DNA of 64,000 nucleotides, taken from contig NZ_JAMTCT010000001.1 of NCBI RefSeq assembly GCF_024171995.1, positions 310,001 through 374,000 on the forward strand, read 5' to 3'. How positions within the stretch are numbered: the first letter of the stretch is position 1; every line of letters starts with the position of its first letter. The translations under genes were made by a program, and so were the position numbers. The notes beneath the pieces are model-generated. The model worked only from the letters and a program-made list of their open reading frames with translations. It made no database searches and was not told the origin of the DNA. The stretch is from Promicromonospora umidemergens. GTDB lineage: Bacteria; Actinomycetota; Actinomycetes; Actinomycetales; Cellulomonadaceae. Shown in pieces: positions 33,528 to 44,090 of this stretch.

Positions 33528-34841
33528 ATGAGCCCTACACCCGTCGACCTGACCGCCACGGAGAGCGCCCGCGTGCTGGGCCGGGTGCTCGCCCCGCTGG
33601 TCGCCCAGGGCGCGATAGTGCGTCGCCCGCGAGCTACCGCCTGGGCCGAGCGGCACCAGACCGACCGCACGGCGCGCGCCGTCCTGACGGACCTGCGCGA
33701 GCGGCACGGGGGCGCGCCGCTCGTCGTGCGGATCGGGTCGCGCCGCGTCGTCGTCGTCACGGAGGCCGAGGACGTGCGCCGCCTGCTCCAAGGCTCGCCC
33801 GAGCCGTTCACGCCCGCCACGAAGGAGAAGCACGCCGCCCTCGCGCACTTCCAGCCCGAGGGCGTGCTGATCTCCTCGACCGCCGAGCGCTGGCACCGGC
33901 GGCCGTTCAACGAGGCGGTGCTCCAGACCGACCAGCCGGTGCACGACGACGGGGCCGCCGTCGTCGACGCGGTGCGCCGGGGCGCGGCACAGCTGACCCA
34001 GCGGCTGGACTCGACCGGACGGCTCGACGCCCAGAGCTTCACCGACGCGTGGTGGGGCATCGTCCTGGAGGTCGTGCTCGGCACGAGGGCCCGCGATGAC
34101 CGAGAGCTCGTCGCAGTGCTCGACGCCCTGCGCCGCGACGCGAACTGGGCGTGGCTGCGCCCGCGCCGGACCCGGCTCCGCGAGGAGCTGGAGGGCCGCA
34201 TCGCGTCCTACGTCCAGACTCCCGAGGCGGGCTGCCTCGCCGAGGCTGCCCACCGGCGCGGCCCCGCCACCGCGGTGGGCCAGGTGCCGCACTGGCTCTT
34301 CGCGTTCGACGCCGCCGGCGCCGCGACCCTCCGGGCGCTCGCGATGGCCGCCGCCCGGCCGCCGGTGCGGGAGCGGCTGCTCGCCGAGGCGGAGCCGGCG
34401 GGCACGTCCCCCGCGCTCCTGCCCTACGCGCGGGCGTGCGTCCTGGAGTCCCTGCGTCTGTGGCCGACGACGTTCGCCGTGCTGCGCGACTCGACCGCCC
34501 CGACGGAGTGGGGCGGCCGCACCCTGCCCGCCCAGACGGGCTTCGCCGTCGTGAGCTCGTTCTTCCACCGCGACCCGGCCCGGCTCGAGCATGCGGACGC
34601 GTTCGTGCCCGACGCGTGGCTGGACGGTCGCAACAACGCGGACTGGGGCCTGATCCCCTTCAGCGGCGGACCCGTCGCCTGTCCCGGGCGGAACTTCGTG
34701 CTGCTGGTGGCCTCTCACCTGCTCACGCGGCTGGTCGCACGGGACCTGCGGGTCGCCCGCGGGCGCTACCTGGCCCGTGATCCCGTGCCCGCGACGGTGG
34801 ATCACCTGGGGCTGGGCTTCCGCGCGGCCGGCAGCGCCTGA
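33528..34841 (+). CDS. Cytochrome P450
   Basis: 437 residues. The heme ligand is Cys385 in FSGGPVACPGRNF; the ExxR motif is ESLRLWP near 307; the meander FVPDAWLDGRN lies between. The I-helix region HWLFAFDAAGAATLRALA lacks the usual acid-Thr pair in AGxxT form (AGAAT instead), still compatible with oxygen activation. No membrane anchor is seen. Electron partners are not adjacent; a 3-Cys ferredoxin of the kind that serves P450s is at 45.9 kb. The substrate is unknown. Confidence 0.9.
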   Translation: MSPTPVDLTATESARVLGRVLAPLVAQGAIVRRPRATAWAERHQTDRTARAVLTDLRERHGGAPLVVRIGSRRVVVVTEAEDVRRLLQGSPEPFTPATKEKHAALAHFQPEGVLISSTAERWHRRPFNEAVLQTDQPVHDDGAAVVDAVRRGAAQLTQRLDSTGRLDAQSFTDAWWGIVLEVVLGTRARDDRELVAVLDALRRDANWAWLRPRRTRLREELEGRIASYVQTPEAGCLAEAAHRRGPATAVGQVPHWLFAFDAAGAATLRALAMAAARPPVRERLLAEAEPAGTSPALLPYARACVLESLRLWPTTFAVLRDSTAPTEWGGRTLPAQTGFAVVSSFFHRDPARLEHADAFVPDAWLDGRNNADWGLIPFSGGPVACPGRNFVLLVASHLLTRLVARDLRVARGRYLARDPVPATVDHLGLGFRAAGSA

Positions 34842-34873
34842 GCCGCACGCGAGCTGGGAGAGGAGGCAGGCCC

Positions 34874-35305
34874 ATGGCCGAGCCCGGGATGCTGCCCGGC
34901 GTGCCGCACCTGCGGTCGATCGCCGAGGTGGCGCAGCTCGTCGAGGCGGTCTCGCCGCTCTACGTGCGGTTCAGTGCGGGCCCCGTGGCCGACGCCGCCA
35001 CCGTGAGCCGGGACCACGAGAGCGGGTGCCTGCTGCCGGGACTCAGCGTGAACCCGCTGACGCCGGAGCCGTGGTGGGACCGGGAGGTCGAGCACTGGCT
35101 CGCGCGGCAGCTGTGGCAGTACGCGCACCTGCAGTCACCGGAGCGCTACCCCTGGGTCCTCACCGGCGAGATCGCGGGCCGCGGGCCGGACTGCGAGCCG
35201 CTGCTGGTCGGGACCACCGCCGTCGCGTCGATCGACCGGTCGGTGGTGGACGAGGCGACGACGACGTACGCCCGGGTGTTCCGCGCGGGGGCGGACGGAA
35301 GGTGA
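34874..35305 (+). CDS. DUF6098-like hypothetical protein
   Basis: 143 residues, SD GAGGAGG, 32 bp after the P450. It reads LYVRFSAGPVADAAT, LPGLSVNPLTPEPWWDREVEHWLARQLWQYAHL and WVLTGEIAGRGPDCEPLL, a pattern I recall from the uncharacterised actinobacterial DUF6098 family. It is cytoplasmic, without a signal or membrane segment. The function is unknown; close spacing suggests cotranscription with the P450. Confidence 0.7.
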   Translation: MAEPGMLPGVPHLRSIAEVAQLVEAVSPLYVRFSAGPVADAATVSRDHESGCLLPGLSVNPLTPEPWWDREVEHWLARQLWQYAHLQSPERYPWVLTGEIAGRGPDCEPLLVGTTAVASIDRSVVDEATTTYARVFRAGADGR

Positions 35306-35372
35306 TCGACTGTTCATCGTGACTTCACGTGTCGGCCGGTGGGTATTCAGTACCGCCAGGTGAACTCGCGAC

Positions 35373-38300
35373 ATGCCTCGACATGTCCTAGTACGCCCAC
35401 GTCTGCTGGCGCCTGTCGCCGCGACGCTCGGCGTCGCTCTCGCCCTCGGATCGGGCCTGCCCGCCGCCCAGGCCGCCGACCCTCTGCCCGGGATCGAGGG
35501 TGAGGGCGCACCGCGTGACCCGTACCAGATCGACTCGGCCGACGACCTGCGCACGGTCGCCGGCGCGATCAACGGCGACCCGGGGGCGTACGGCGGTCGG
35601 CCTACCGGCTGACCGCCGACATCGACTTCGGCGGGAGCACGTTCGGCGGCATCAACTCCTTCACCGGCACGCTCGAGGGCGCCGGGCACACGATCAGCGA
35701 CATCGAGCTCGTACGGGACGCCTCGGCGGGCGGCGAGGCCGACCGGCTGGGCCTGATCCGCAAGCTGGACGGCGGCACGGTCCGGAACCTGAGGCTCGAC
35801 GGCGTCCTCGCCGACGCCGGGACCAGCACGAGCGGCTGGATCGGCGCGATAGCCGTCGTGGCCAGCAACGCCACGCTGACCGGGAACGCGGTGACCGGGG
35901 CCGAGCTCGTCGCGAGCAGCGCCGAGAAGGTGGGCGGCATCGTCGCCGAGCTGCACGGCGGGACCATCGCCGACAGCCTTGTGACCGGCTCCCTGAGAGC
36001 GGGCGAGATGCCCGGCGGCCTCGCCGCCTACGTCAACCAGGACGCGCAGGTGCGGAACAACCTGGTGGCGGCCGACCTGTCGATGGTGGTGCCGGGCGGC
36101 GCGAACGGCACGCGCGGGAACAACGCCGGGCTGATCGCCGGCTACCCCGGCTCGCCCAACGGCAGCACGTTCGCCGGCAACGTCGCGCTGTCCGGCTCGA
36201 TCGCCTACTCGGGCAAGGTCGACGGGTTCGTCGGCCGCGTCATCGGTTACACCGGGTACGACGGCTGGACGGCCGAGGACAACCTGGCCAACGCTGCCAT
36301 CACCATCGAAGGGGACACGGTCGCCGGGCCGGGCACCAAGAACCAGCACGGCAGCGACACCACGGCCCAGGAGCTCGCGCAGCAGACGACCTACGAGGAG
36401 CTGGGCTGGGACCTCACCAACGCCTGGCGCTGGGACGAGGCGCTGGGCCACCCCGTGCCGCAGTACACGGCCTCCCTGTTCGGCAACGGCAGCGCAGAGC
36501 AGCCGTACGAGATCGGGTCGGCCGAGGACCTGGAGCTGCTCACCGCGCAGCTCAACGACGGCAACGCGCGCTACACCGGGGCCAAGCACTTCGTGCTGAC
36601 CGCCGACCTCGACTTCGCCGGGCGCGAGCCGTTCGGCGGCATCAACCGGTTCGAGGGCGTCCTCGACGGCGCTGGGCACACGATCAGCGACCTGGTCTAT
36701 GGCACGCAGGAGAGCGCGGGCGGCGAGGCCGACCGGCTCGGCCTGGTCCGGCAGCTCGCCGGCGGCACGATCCGCGGCCTCACCCTGGCCGGCGTCACGG
36801 CCGACGGGGGCTCGCGCGGCGGGCTCGTCGCCGGCCTCGCCGTCGTCGCCACCGACGCGACGCTGACCGGCAACACCGTCGTCGACGCCGACCTGACCGC
36901 CACCAGCGCAGAGAAGGTGGCCGGGCTGGTCGCCGAGCTGCGCGGCGGCAGCGTCACCGACAGCTGGGTCCAGGGCTCCATGAGCGCCCACAAGATGCCC
37001 GCCGGCCTCGTCGCCTACTCGAACGGCGCCGTGACCGTGCGCAACAACCTCGTCGAGGTGGACCTCACGGTCGCCGCGGACGGCGGGGCGGCCGGTACCC
37101 GCGGCATCGACGCAGCGCACGTCGTCGCCTACCCCGGCAACCCGAGCTCCGGCAGCTCGTTCACCGGCAACGTCGCGCTGGGCGGCTCGATCGACTTCTC
37201 GGGCAAGGTCGACGGGTTCGCGGGCCGCGTCGTCGGCTACACCGGCTACGACGGCTGGACCGCGCAGGACAACCTCGCGAACGCCGAGATCACCGTCGGC
37301 GGGCAGACCGTCGCCGGCCCGGGCACCAAGAACCAGCACGGCACCGACACGACGCCGGAGGCGCTCGCGCAGCAGGCCACCTACGCGGTCCGCGGCTGGG
37401 ACTTCGTCGAGAAGTGGCGGTTCGACGCCGAGCTCGGCCACCCCGTGCCCAAGTACGTCTCGGCCGCCGAGGCGCCCAACCGGATCACCACCACGTTCTA
37501 CGGCGACCCGGGCACGCAGCGTGCGTTCACCTGGTACTCGACGCTGGAGACGGACAGCGCCGTCGCCGTGCTGAGCACCGACCGCGAGTTCCCCGAGGGC
37601 TCCGCCACCGTCGAGGTCGGGGCGGAGCGCGAGGACAGCGAGGACGGTGAGACGTTCTACCGTGCGGTCGCCCGCGGCCTGCGGCCGGGCACCACCTACT
37701 ACTACCGCGTCGGGGACTCCGCCGAGCAGGTGTGGAGCGCGACCGGCACCTTTGTCACCGCTGACGGCGCCACGGCAGAGGGCGGCGACGAGGACTTCAC
37801 GTTCGTCGACCTGACCGACACCCAGTCGCAGAACCTGGCCGAGGCCGAGCTCTCCGCGCAGACGATCGCCAAGGCGCTCGAGCACGTGCCGGACGCCGAG
37901 TTCGTCATGCACAACGGCGACGTCGTCGAGGACGGCAGCAGGGAGCAGGACTGGAAGGACCTGCTCGACTCCGCCCGCCCGAGCCTGCTGAACACGACGT
38001 TCGTGCCGGCGTCCGGCAACCACGACCGGCACACCAACGCCTTCGCCGACCACTTCACGCTCGAGGGACCCCAAGAGCAGGACCGGTCCGACGGCGTGTA
38101 CTACTCGTACACGTACAACCAGGCGCACTTCATGGTGCTCAACACCAACGAGGGCGGGTCGGAGGGCATCTCCCAGGAGCAGCTCGACTGGCTCAGGGCC
38201 GACGCCGAGGCCGCCCGCGCGGCCGGCGCCAAGTGGCTGGTCCTGACGATGCACAAGGGCACGTACACGACAGCGACCCACCTGGACGACGAGGACGTGA

Positions 38301-41300
38301 TGGCGATGCGCCGCACCCTCGTGCCCGTGATCGACGAGCTGGGCATCGACCTGGTGCTCCAGGGGCACGACCACGTGATGAGCCGGTCGAAGGTCCTGGC
38401 TGCCGACCCCGACGGGGTGGCGGGCGCGCGCGCCGTCGAGACGACGAAGATCACCGAGGTTCGCAACGGCAAGCGCATCGAGTACGCCGTGGACCCGGAG
38501 GGCACCATCTACTTCCTGCCCAACACGGCCGGCGCGAAGCACTACACGCAGGCCACGAACCCGCAGGGCGTGGACCTCGAGCCCTACCTGCGCCTGTTCG
38601 ACCGCACCGGTGAACAGGCGGGCGAGAACTTCACGGCCGTGGACGTCACGGCCGACCGCCTCACGGTGAACGTCTACGACATCCGTGACCGCGGGGTGCC
38701 GCGCCTGTTCGAGGGCTTCGGCATCGACCGCGAGCTGTCCCCGGTCGGCGCGCAGATCGACGAGCTGCCCGCCGTCGACGACGTGACGCTCGACGACTCA
38801 GCGGCGGTGGCAGCGGCGCGCGCCGCCGTGGACGGGCTCACCGAGGCGCAGCGTGGTGCCCTCACAGGGATGCCGCGGCTGGAGGCCGCGGAGCAGCGGC
38901 TGCGCGAGCTGGGCGGTCTGGTCTCCACCGACGGCAAGACGGTCGCCTGGGCCGACCCGGACGCGACCGCCCGCCAGGCGGTCACCGTACGGAACGACAC
39001 CCGGTCCGACTTCACCGGTACGCCGGTGCAGCTTCGCATCCCGGCAGCGCCCGACGTCGAGCGGGACGAGCTGTCGTTCTTCGCCGCCGACGGCGCGCCC
39101 CTGCCGTTCGAGGTGGAGACCTGGCAGCCGGGCGACACCTCGACGGTGTGGGTCCGCGTACCGCGTCTGGCCGCCGGCTCGGCGCAGCAGGTGTGGGCCT
39201 ACTTCGGGGGGTCGGCGCCGGCCAACGACCCGACGGCCGTGTGGGGCGAGGACTACACCCTCGTCGAGCACTTCGGCGGAGACACCGCCAGCGGTGACCG
39301 GCGCACCGACTCCACGGGCCGGCACGCCGGCCTCGTCGTGGGCGACGACCTCGCCACCGGAACCTCGGAGCGGGGCACCGGCCAGGCACGGTTCGCCGGC
39401 TCGCGCCTGCAGTACCCGGACGACGTCGGTGGTCACCACGACCGCATAGCGATCAGCGGCGTGTACTCCCTCACCGAGGAGGACCTGGCCGGGCTCGGCT
39501 CGGCCGCCCCGGTGATCGCCAAGGAGAGCAGCGACGGGCAGCACACCTTCTGGCAGGGCGTGCGGCCGGGGGAGCCGCAGGTCGGCACCCGGCTGGCCGG
39601 CAACAGCTGGGAGTTCGGCGACGTCGACCTGAGCCACCGGTTCGACTTCGCTGCCGACGGCGAGCCGCACCTGGTCACCCAGACCTACGACGGCATGACG
39701 TACTCGGTGTTCGTCGACGGCCGTGAGGTCCACAGCCAGATGGTCGAGTACCGCAGCACGTTCTCCGACCCGGCGGTGCAGACGACGATCGGTGACTACT
39801 ACACGAACGACGGCAGCCTCCGGTCACCGTTCCGGGGCCTGGTCGACGAGGTGCAGATCGCCGGCGTGGCGTTCACCCCGGACTTCGAGGCCTTCCGGTT
39901 CGCGAACCTGTTCGGCGACGCCGTGACGTTTGGCGAGCGTGTCGAGCGGGCCGACGAGCCCGTGACGCTGATCGTCGGCACGCCGCGCGCGGGCAGCACG
40001 GTCGAGGCGGGCCTCGTCGAGGTCACGGGGTCGGTCACCCGCAGCGCGGTGCTCACCGCTGAGGTCGCGGGCAAGAAGGTGCACACCCAGCGGGTCGACG
40101 CCGGGCCGTTCACGGTCCGGGTGCCCGTGAACGAGCCGGGGGAGCAGACGCTCACGGTGCGCGCCGCCGCCGTCGGCGGGCCGAGGGATACTGCGGAGCC
40201 GGTCGAGGTGCCGGTCACCGTCGAGGACACGGTGGCGCCCGCCGCGCCGAAGGTGAGCGATGACGCGGAGTCGGCCTCCGGTTTGGGCGTGACCCTCTCC
40301 GCGACGCCGCGCACCGAGGACCGGGAGCGGGTCGAGGCCACCTTCTACGCCGGTCCGACCATCCCGCTCGACGACTCGAACGTCGTGGTGCGCAGCGGCA
40401 GCACCCCCGACCGGGTGCCGGACGCCCTCGAGCCCACCAGCGGGAAGGTCGGCGACGAGCTGCTGCCCACCACGGTGGGCGAGGACGAGAACCCGTTCCA
40501 GGTCTACGAGATCTCGCTGACCGAAGAGCAGGCCGCCCAGGACGAGTTCCACCTGACCTGGTCGGGGAAGGGCGACGCCCGCACCGTCTCGGCCCACGTG
40601 TACGACCACGCGGCCGGCCGGTGGCTCCTGAAGGACTCCGGGTCGGACCCGGACGGCGCCGCCGTCGCGCTGGACGTGACCGCCCGCGCCGACGAGAACG
40701 TCGTCGCCGACGGGAAGCTGCACCTGCTCGTCTGGCGCGGCCTGACAGCCCTGCCCGACGGCGAGGACCGGGACATCGAGACGCTGCCCACCGCCGACCG
40801 GTACGACTGGGCGTTCGACCACGTGCCGGACTCCCAGCTCTACGCGCAGGCGACGCCCGACCTCATGACGCACCAGTTCGAGTACGTCGCGGAGGTGGCC
40901 GACGAGCGCAAGACCGAGCTGGTCATCCAGGCCGGCGACTGGGTCAACCGCGAGTACCTCTCGCAGGAGTACCAGTGGGTGGGCGCCGAGCCGTCGGCCC
41001 GCGCGCTGGAGGAAGCCGGGCTGCCGTACCTGATCTCGTGGGGCAACCACGACTACCAGAACAACCGAAACGGCCGTGTCATGCTGCCCAAGTACTTCCC
41101 GATGGAGCGGTTCGAGAAGAGCCTCGAGGACAGCCCCTGGCGGTTCGGGGGCAGCGACAACATCGACAACTACTACTACACGGGCGAGATCGACGGGGCG
41201 CAGCTCCTCGTGCTGACGGTCGGGTTCTTCTCCGCCGACAACGCGGACGATGCCGGGCTGGCGTGGGCGAAGGACGTCATCGAGGCGCACCCCGACCACT

Positions 41301-42199
41301 CGGTGATCATCGCCAACCACAACTCGGTCAACCAGGGCGTGAACGGCTGGTCGAACGGCAACGTGACGCGGGAGCTGGTGGACCCGTACGAGAACGTCAA
41401 GCTGGTGCTGGGCGGCCACATCGCGGGCACCGGCGTCGCGTCGCGGGAGACCGCGGGCGGCAACCGCGCCTACGGCGTGCTGACCGACTACCAGTCGCGT
41501 GTCTACGGCGGGCAGGAGTACCTCAAGCACATCAGCGTCGACGCCGAGAACGACCTGATGTACTTCAACACCTGGTCGCCGCTGCTGGAGAAGGCGACCT
41601 CCGACGGCGGCTGGCACCACGAGGTGCCCGAGGGCGCGATCCCTGGCTTCCACGGCGACGACACGGAGAACTTCGCCCTGGAGATCGACCTCGGTGGCAC
41701 GACCACGCGCACCCTGGCCGCCGAGTCGCTCACCGTGGCGGCCGGACCGAGGCAGCAGGTCGGCGACCCGCGGACGGCGGTCGGTGCCGAGCGGATGTCG
41801 GTGGTCCTTGACGACGTCGAGGGCGGCGTGCAGCACGAGTGGTACGCCGAGCTGCGTGACCCGGCCGGTCACGTGACCCGGAGCGCCGTCAGCACGTTCA
41901 CCCTGCCGGAGGCGCCGTCGGCCCCTGCCTGGGACGCCGGCGCCGTGTACACGGCGGGTGACGAGGTGACCTACCGGGGCGCGGTCTGGCAGGCGTCGTG
42001 GTGGTCCCGGGACCAGGAACCCGGCAACCCGCACGGGCCGTGGCAGGAGATCGCCACGACCGACGACGGCACCGCCGTCTGGACCCCGACGCGGATCTTC
42101 GACGCCGGTGACCAGGTGGAGCACGACGGCCGGCGGTACGAGGCCACGTGGTGGACCCGCAACCAGGAGCCGGGCACCCCGTTCGGCCCCTGGCGCTGA
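35373..42199 (+). CDS. Giant secreted double metallophosphoesterase with chitin-binding modules (frameshifted)
   Basis: About 2275 residues if one missing base near 35600 is restored; otherwise residues 1-79 (35373-35612) and a large open frame (GTG 35858 to 42199) are separate. Approximate domains: signal peptide 1-34; two tandem 330-residue GLUG-like repeats (40-370, 370-700; each with FGGIN, GAGHTISD, GYTGYDGWTA, GTKNQHG); purple-acid-phosphatase-type Fn3 (700-795); metallophosphoesterase 1 (805-1090: NGDVVEDG, GNHDRHT, MHKG, GHDH); DUF2341 and LamG-like (1205-1520); Ig-like; metallophosphoesterase 2 (1810-2075: AGDW, GNHDYQ, ANHNS, GGHIAG); two CBM5/12 modules at the C-terminus with AxWWxxxxEPGxPxGPW. 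Probably an extracellular phosphoesterase held to chitin. Monocistronic. Confidence 0.85.
35598..35612 (+). other. Apparent 1-bp deletion frameshift site
   Basis: The N-terminal frame reads through GGR and stops at TGA 35610-35612. The body frame takes over at GCC TAC CGG CTG (35600 onward), giving AYRLTADIDF that matches HFVLTADLDF in the second repeat. Restoring one G at 35599-35600 joins the frames exactly. No slippery heptamer is visible, so a mutation or sequence error is more likely than programmed frameshifting. Confidence 0.8.
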
Positions 42200-42204
42200 C
42201 CTGG

Positions 42205-42233
42205 CTCCCCCAGCACTCAGCGTGCTGGGGGAG
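42205..42233. terminator. Bidirectional 12-bp hairpin
   Basis: CTCCCCCAGCAC and GTGCTGGGGGAG (42205-42216, 42222-42233) form a perfect 12-bp stem with a 5-nt loop that contains the stop codon of the convergent MFS gene (42217-42219). It is placed to terminate both the giant secreted-protein gene and the MFS gene. Confidence 0.75.
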
Positions 42234-43431
42234 TGGTCCGGGTCTGGAGGACTCCCGCCAGGAGCACTATGAGCAGGCCGGCCACCGGCACGACCAGCAG
42301 GCCGTAGCGCAGGCCCACGGCGTCGGCGACCATGCCGACCAGTGGCGGTGAGGCGAGGAAACCCAGCCGCATCAGCCACGACACGATGGTCAGCCCGGTG
42401 CCGGGCCGCAGGCCGGGCAGCTCGTCCGCCTCGTGCATGGCGGCGGGGACCAGGGTCGCGCTGCCCAGCCCGGCCGCGGCGAAGCCGATGATCGTGCCCG
42501 GCACGGTCGGGACGGCCAGGGCCAGCCCCATCCCGAGCGCGATGACGACGCCCCCGCCGCGCGCGACCATCCGCTGGCCGAACCGGTCCACCATGCGGTC
42601 GCCGAGCATCCGGCCCACGAACTGCGCGCCGACGAGCGCGACGAACCCGGTAGCGGCCAGGGCGGCGGGCGCGCCGAGCGAGCCGGACAGGTACAGCGTC
42701 GCCCACGAGCTGCCCGCGTCCTCCACGAGGGCGCCGCCGATGGCGATCAGGACGAGCGCGGCGACGATCGCCACGGTGCGCGGGCTCAGCGCGGTACCGC
42801 GCACCGCGGCGTCCGACGTCGTCCCGGGCGTGTCCTCGATGTCGCCGTCGCGCCCGGGGAGCCGGAACCGCAGCGCCACCAGGGCGACGATCGCGAAGAT
42901 CGCCGTGGAGATGCCCAGGTGCACGCCGAGGGGCAGCCCGATCGCGATGGCCCCGGCCGCCATGGACCCGCCCAGCACGGCGCCGACGGACCAGACGGCG
43001 TGGAAGCCGTTGATGATCGACCGGCCGTAGCGGCGCTGCACCCGCAGGCCGTGGGCGTTCTGCGCCACGTCCGTCAGGGCGTCCATCGCCCCGCCGAGGA
43101 GCAGCGCGAGCACCAGGAGGCCGAACGACGGCGCCAGTCCGGCGGCCAGCACGCCCAGGCCGGTGAGGATGGTTCCAACCACCGCAGCCTGCGCCGAGCC
43201 GAGCTTGCGGACCATGAAGCCCGCACCGAGCCCTGCGATGATCGCCCCGGCGGGGAACGCCGCGACGGCGACGCCGTAGGTCGCGTTGTCCAGGTCGAGG
43301 GCGGCCTTGATCTCCGGGTAGCGCGGCACCAGGTTGGCGAACAGGGCGCCGTTGGTCAGGAACATGGCGGCGACGGCGGCGCGGGCGCGCCGGTCGGCGG
43401 GCTGCGGGCCGGGGCCCGGGACGGGAGGCAT
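42217..43431 (-). CDS. MFS transporter
   Basis: 404 residues from the ATG of MPPVPGPGPQPADRR, with GGG-rich coding around the start. Twelve membrane segments are present; the sequence FLTNGALFANLVPRYPEIKAALDLDNATYGVAVAAFPAGAIIAG resembles YbjJ/FucP-like MFS proteins of unassigned substrate. Divergent from the acetyltransferase/TetR pair across a 60-bp region with a GTACG palindrome, so it may be the TetR target. Confidence 0.87.
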   Translation of the reverse strand: MPPVPGPGPQPADRRARAAVAAMFLTNGALFANLVPRYPEIKAALDLDNATYGVAVAAFPAGAIIAGLGAGFMVRKLGSAQAAVVGTILTGLGVLAAGLAPSFGLLVLALLLGGAMDALTDVAQNAHGLRVQRRYGRSIINGFHAVWSVGAVLGGSMAAGAIAIGLPLGVHLGISTAIFAIVALVALRFRLPGRDGDIEDTPGTTSDAAVRGTALSPRTVAIVAALVLIAIGGALVEDAGSSWATLYLSGSLGAPAALAATGFVALVGAQFVGRMLGDRMVDRFGQRMVARGGGVVIALGMGLALAVPTVPGTIIGFAAAGLGSATLVPAAMHEADELPGLRPGTGLTIVSWLMRLGFLASPPLVGMVADAVGLRYGLLVVPVAGLLIVLLAGVLQTRTTPPAR

Positions 43432-43455
43432 GCGAACGAGCGTACCCACCTCAGC

Positions 43456-43467
43456 GTACGGTCGTAC
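43456..43467. promoter_or_regulatory. Candidate TetR operator in divergent promoter
   Basis: GTACGGTCGTAC is a 12-bp palindrome with only the central pair mismatched, lying between the divergent MFS and acetyltransferase starts. The TetR gene is two genes downstream of it. Confidence 0.4.
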
Positions 43468-43491
43468 ACAACGCCCGCTATGGTGGCCCTC

Positions 43492-44073
43492 ATGACTCAG
43501 GACCACTTCGCCGGGGACGCCCGGACCAACCGCGAGCGCATGCTGGCGGGTGATCTGTACATCGCCGACGACCCGGAGAACGCCCGGCTCGCGCAGCGCG
43601 CCGTGCGCGTCGCGGATGCCTACCACCGTGCGTCTGTGGTGGACGACTCGGGGGCACGGTCGCTGCTGGTGGAGCTGCTCGGCACCCTGGGGGAGGACGC
43701 GTACGTCAAGCCGCCGCTCTTCGTGGACTACGGCGAGAACGTGCACATCGGGCCGCGCACTTTCGTCAACTACAACCTCACGGCCCTCGATGTCGCGACC
43801 ATCACCATCGGCGCGGACTGCCAGCTCGGCCCGGGTGTCCAGCTCCTCACGCCGACCCACCCGGTCGAGCCGCAGCCGCGCCGGGACAAGCTCGAGGCGG
43901 CGCTGCCCATCGTGATCGGCGACAACGTCTGGCTCGGTGGCGGTGTCATCGTGTGCCCGGGCGTGACGATCGGGGACAACACCGTGGTGGGGGCCGGGGC
44001 GATCGTGACACGGGACCTGCCTGCGAACGTCGTCGCCGTCGGGAACCCCGCACGCGTGGTCCGCGAGATCTGA
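43492..44073 (+). CDS. Maltose/galactoside O-acetyltransferase-type hexapeptide acetyltransferase
   Basis: 193 residues. The ATG at 43492 lies seven bases after TATGGT (43479-43484), a leaderless-type start; ATG 43480 would add four residues. Left-handed beta-helix hexapeptide repeats include PPLFVDYGENVHIGPRTFVNYNLT and PIVIGDNVWLGGGVIVCPGVTIGDNTVVGAGAIVTRDL. The N-terminal MLAGDLYIADDPE is the Mac domain, and THPV carries the catalytic His. It uses acetyl-CoA to acetylate sugars. Followed 17 bp later by TetR. Confidence 0.92.
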   Translation: MTQDHFAGDARTNRERMLAGDLYIADDPENARLAQRAVRVADAYHRASVVDDSGARSLLVELLGTLGEDAYVKPPLFVDYGENVHIGPRTFVNYNLTALDVATITIGADCQLGPGVQLLTPTHPVEPQPRRDKLEAALPIVIGDNVWLGGGVIVCPGVTIGDNTVVGAGAIVTRDLPANVVAVGNPARVVREI

Positions 44074-44090
44074 GGGGGCGGGGGCGCCAG

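Noticed and set aside
35590-35606. Programmed -1 frameshifting in the giant gene
   Set aside because: No X-XXY-YYZ slippery heptamer or downstream pseudoknot is apparent at the junction; a simple one-base loss explains it better.
35135-38542. Minus-strand open frame of 1135 codons
   Set aside because: It lies opposite the giant secreted-protein gene and DUF6098-like gene; the repeated Val/Gly/Arg/Asp content mirrors the repeats on the coding strand.
39824-42706. Minus-strand open frame of 960 codons
   Set aside because: Shadow of the second half of the giant gene; its N-terminal part overlaps the MFS gene out of frame.
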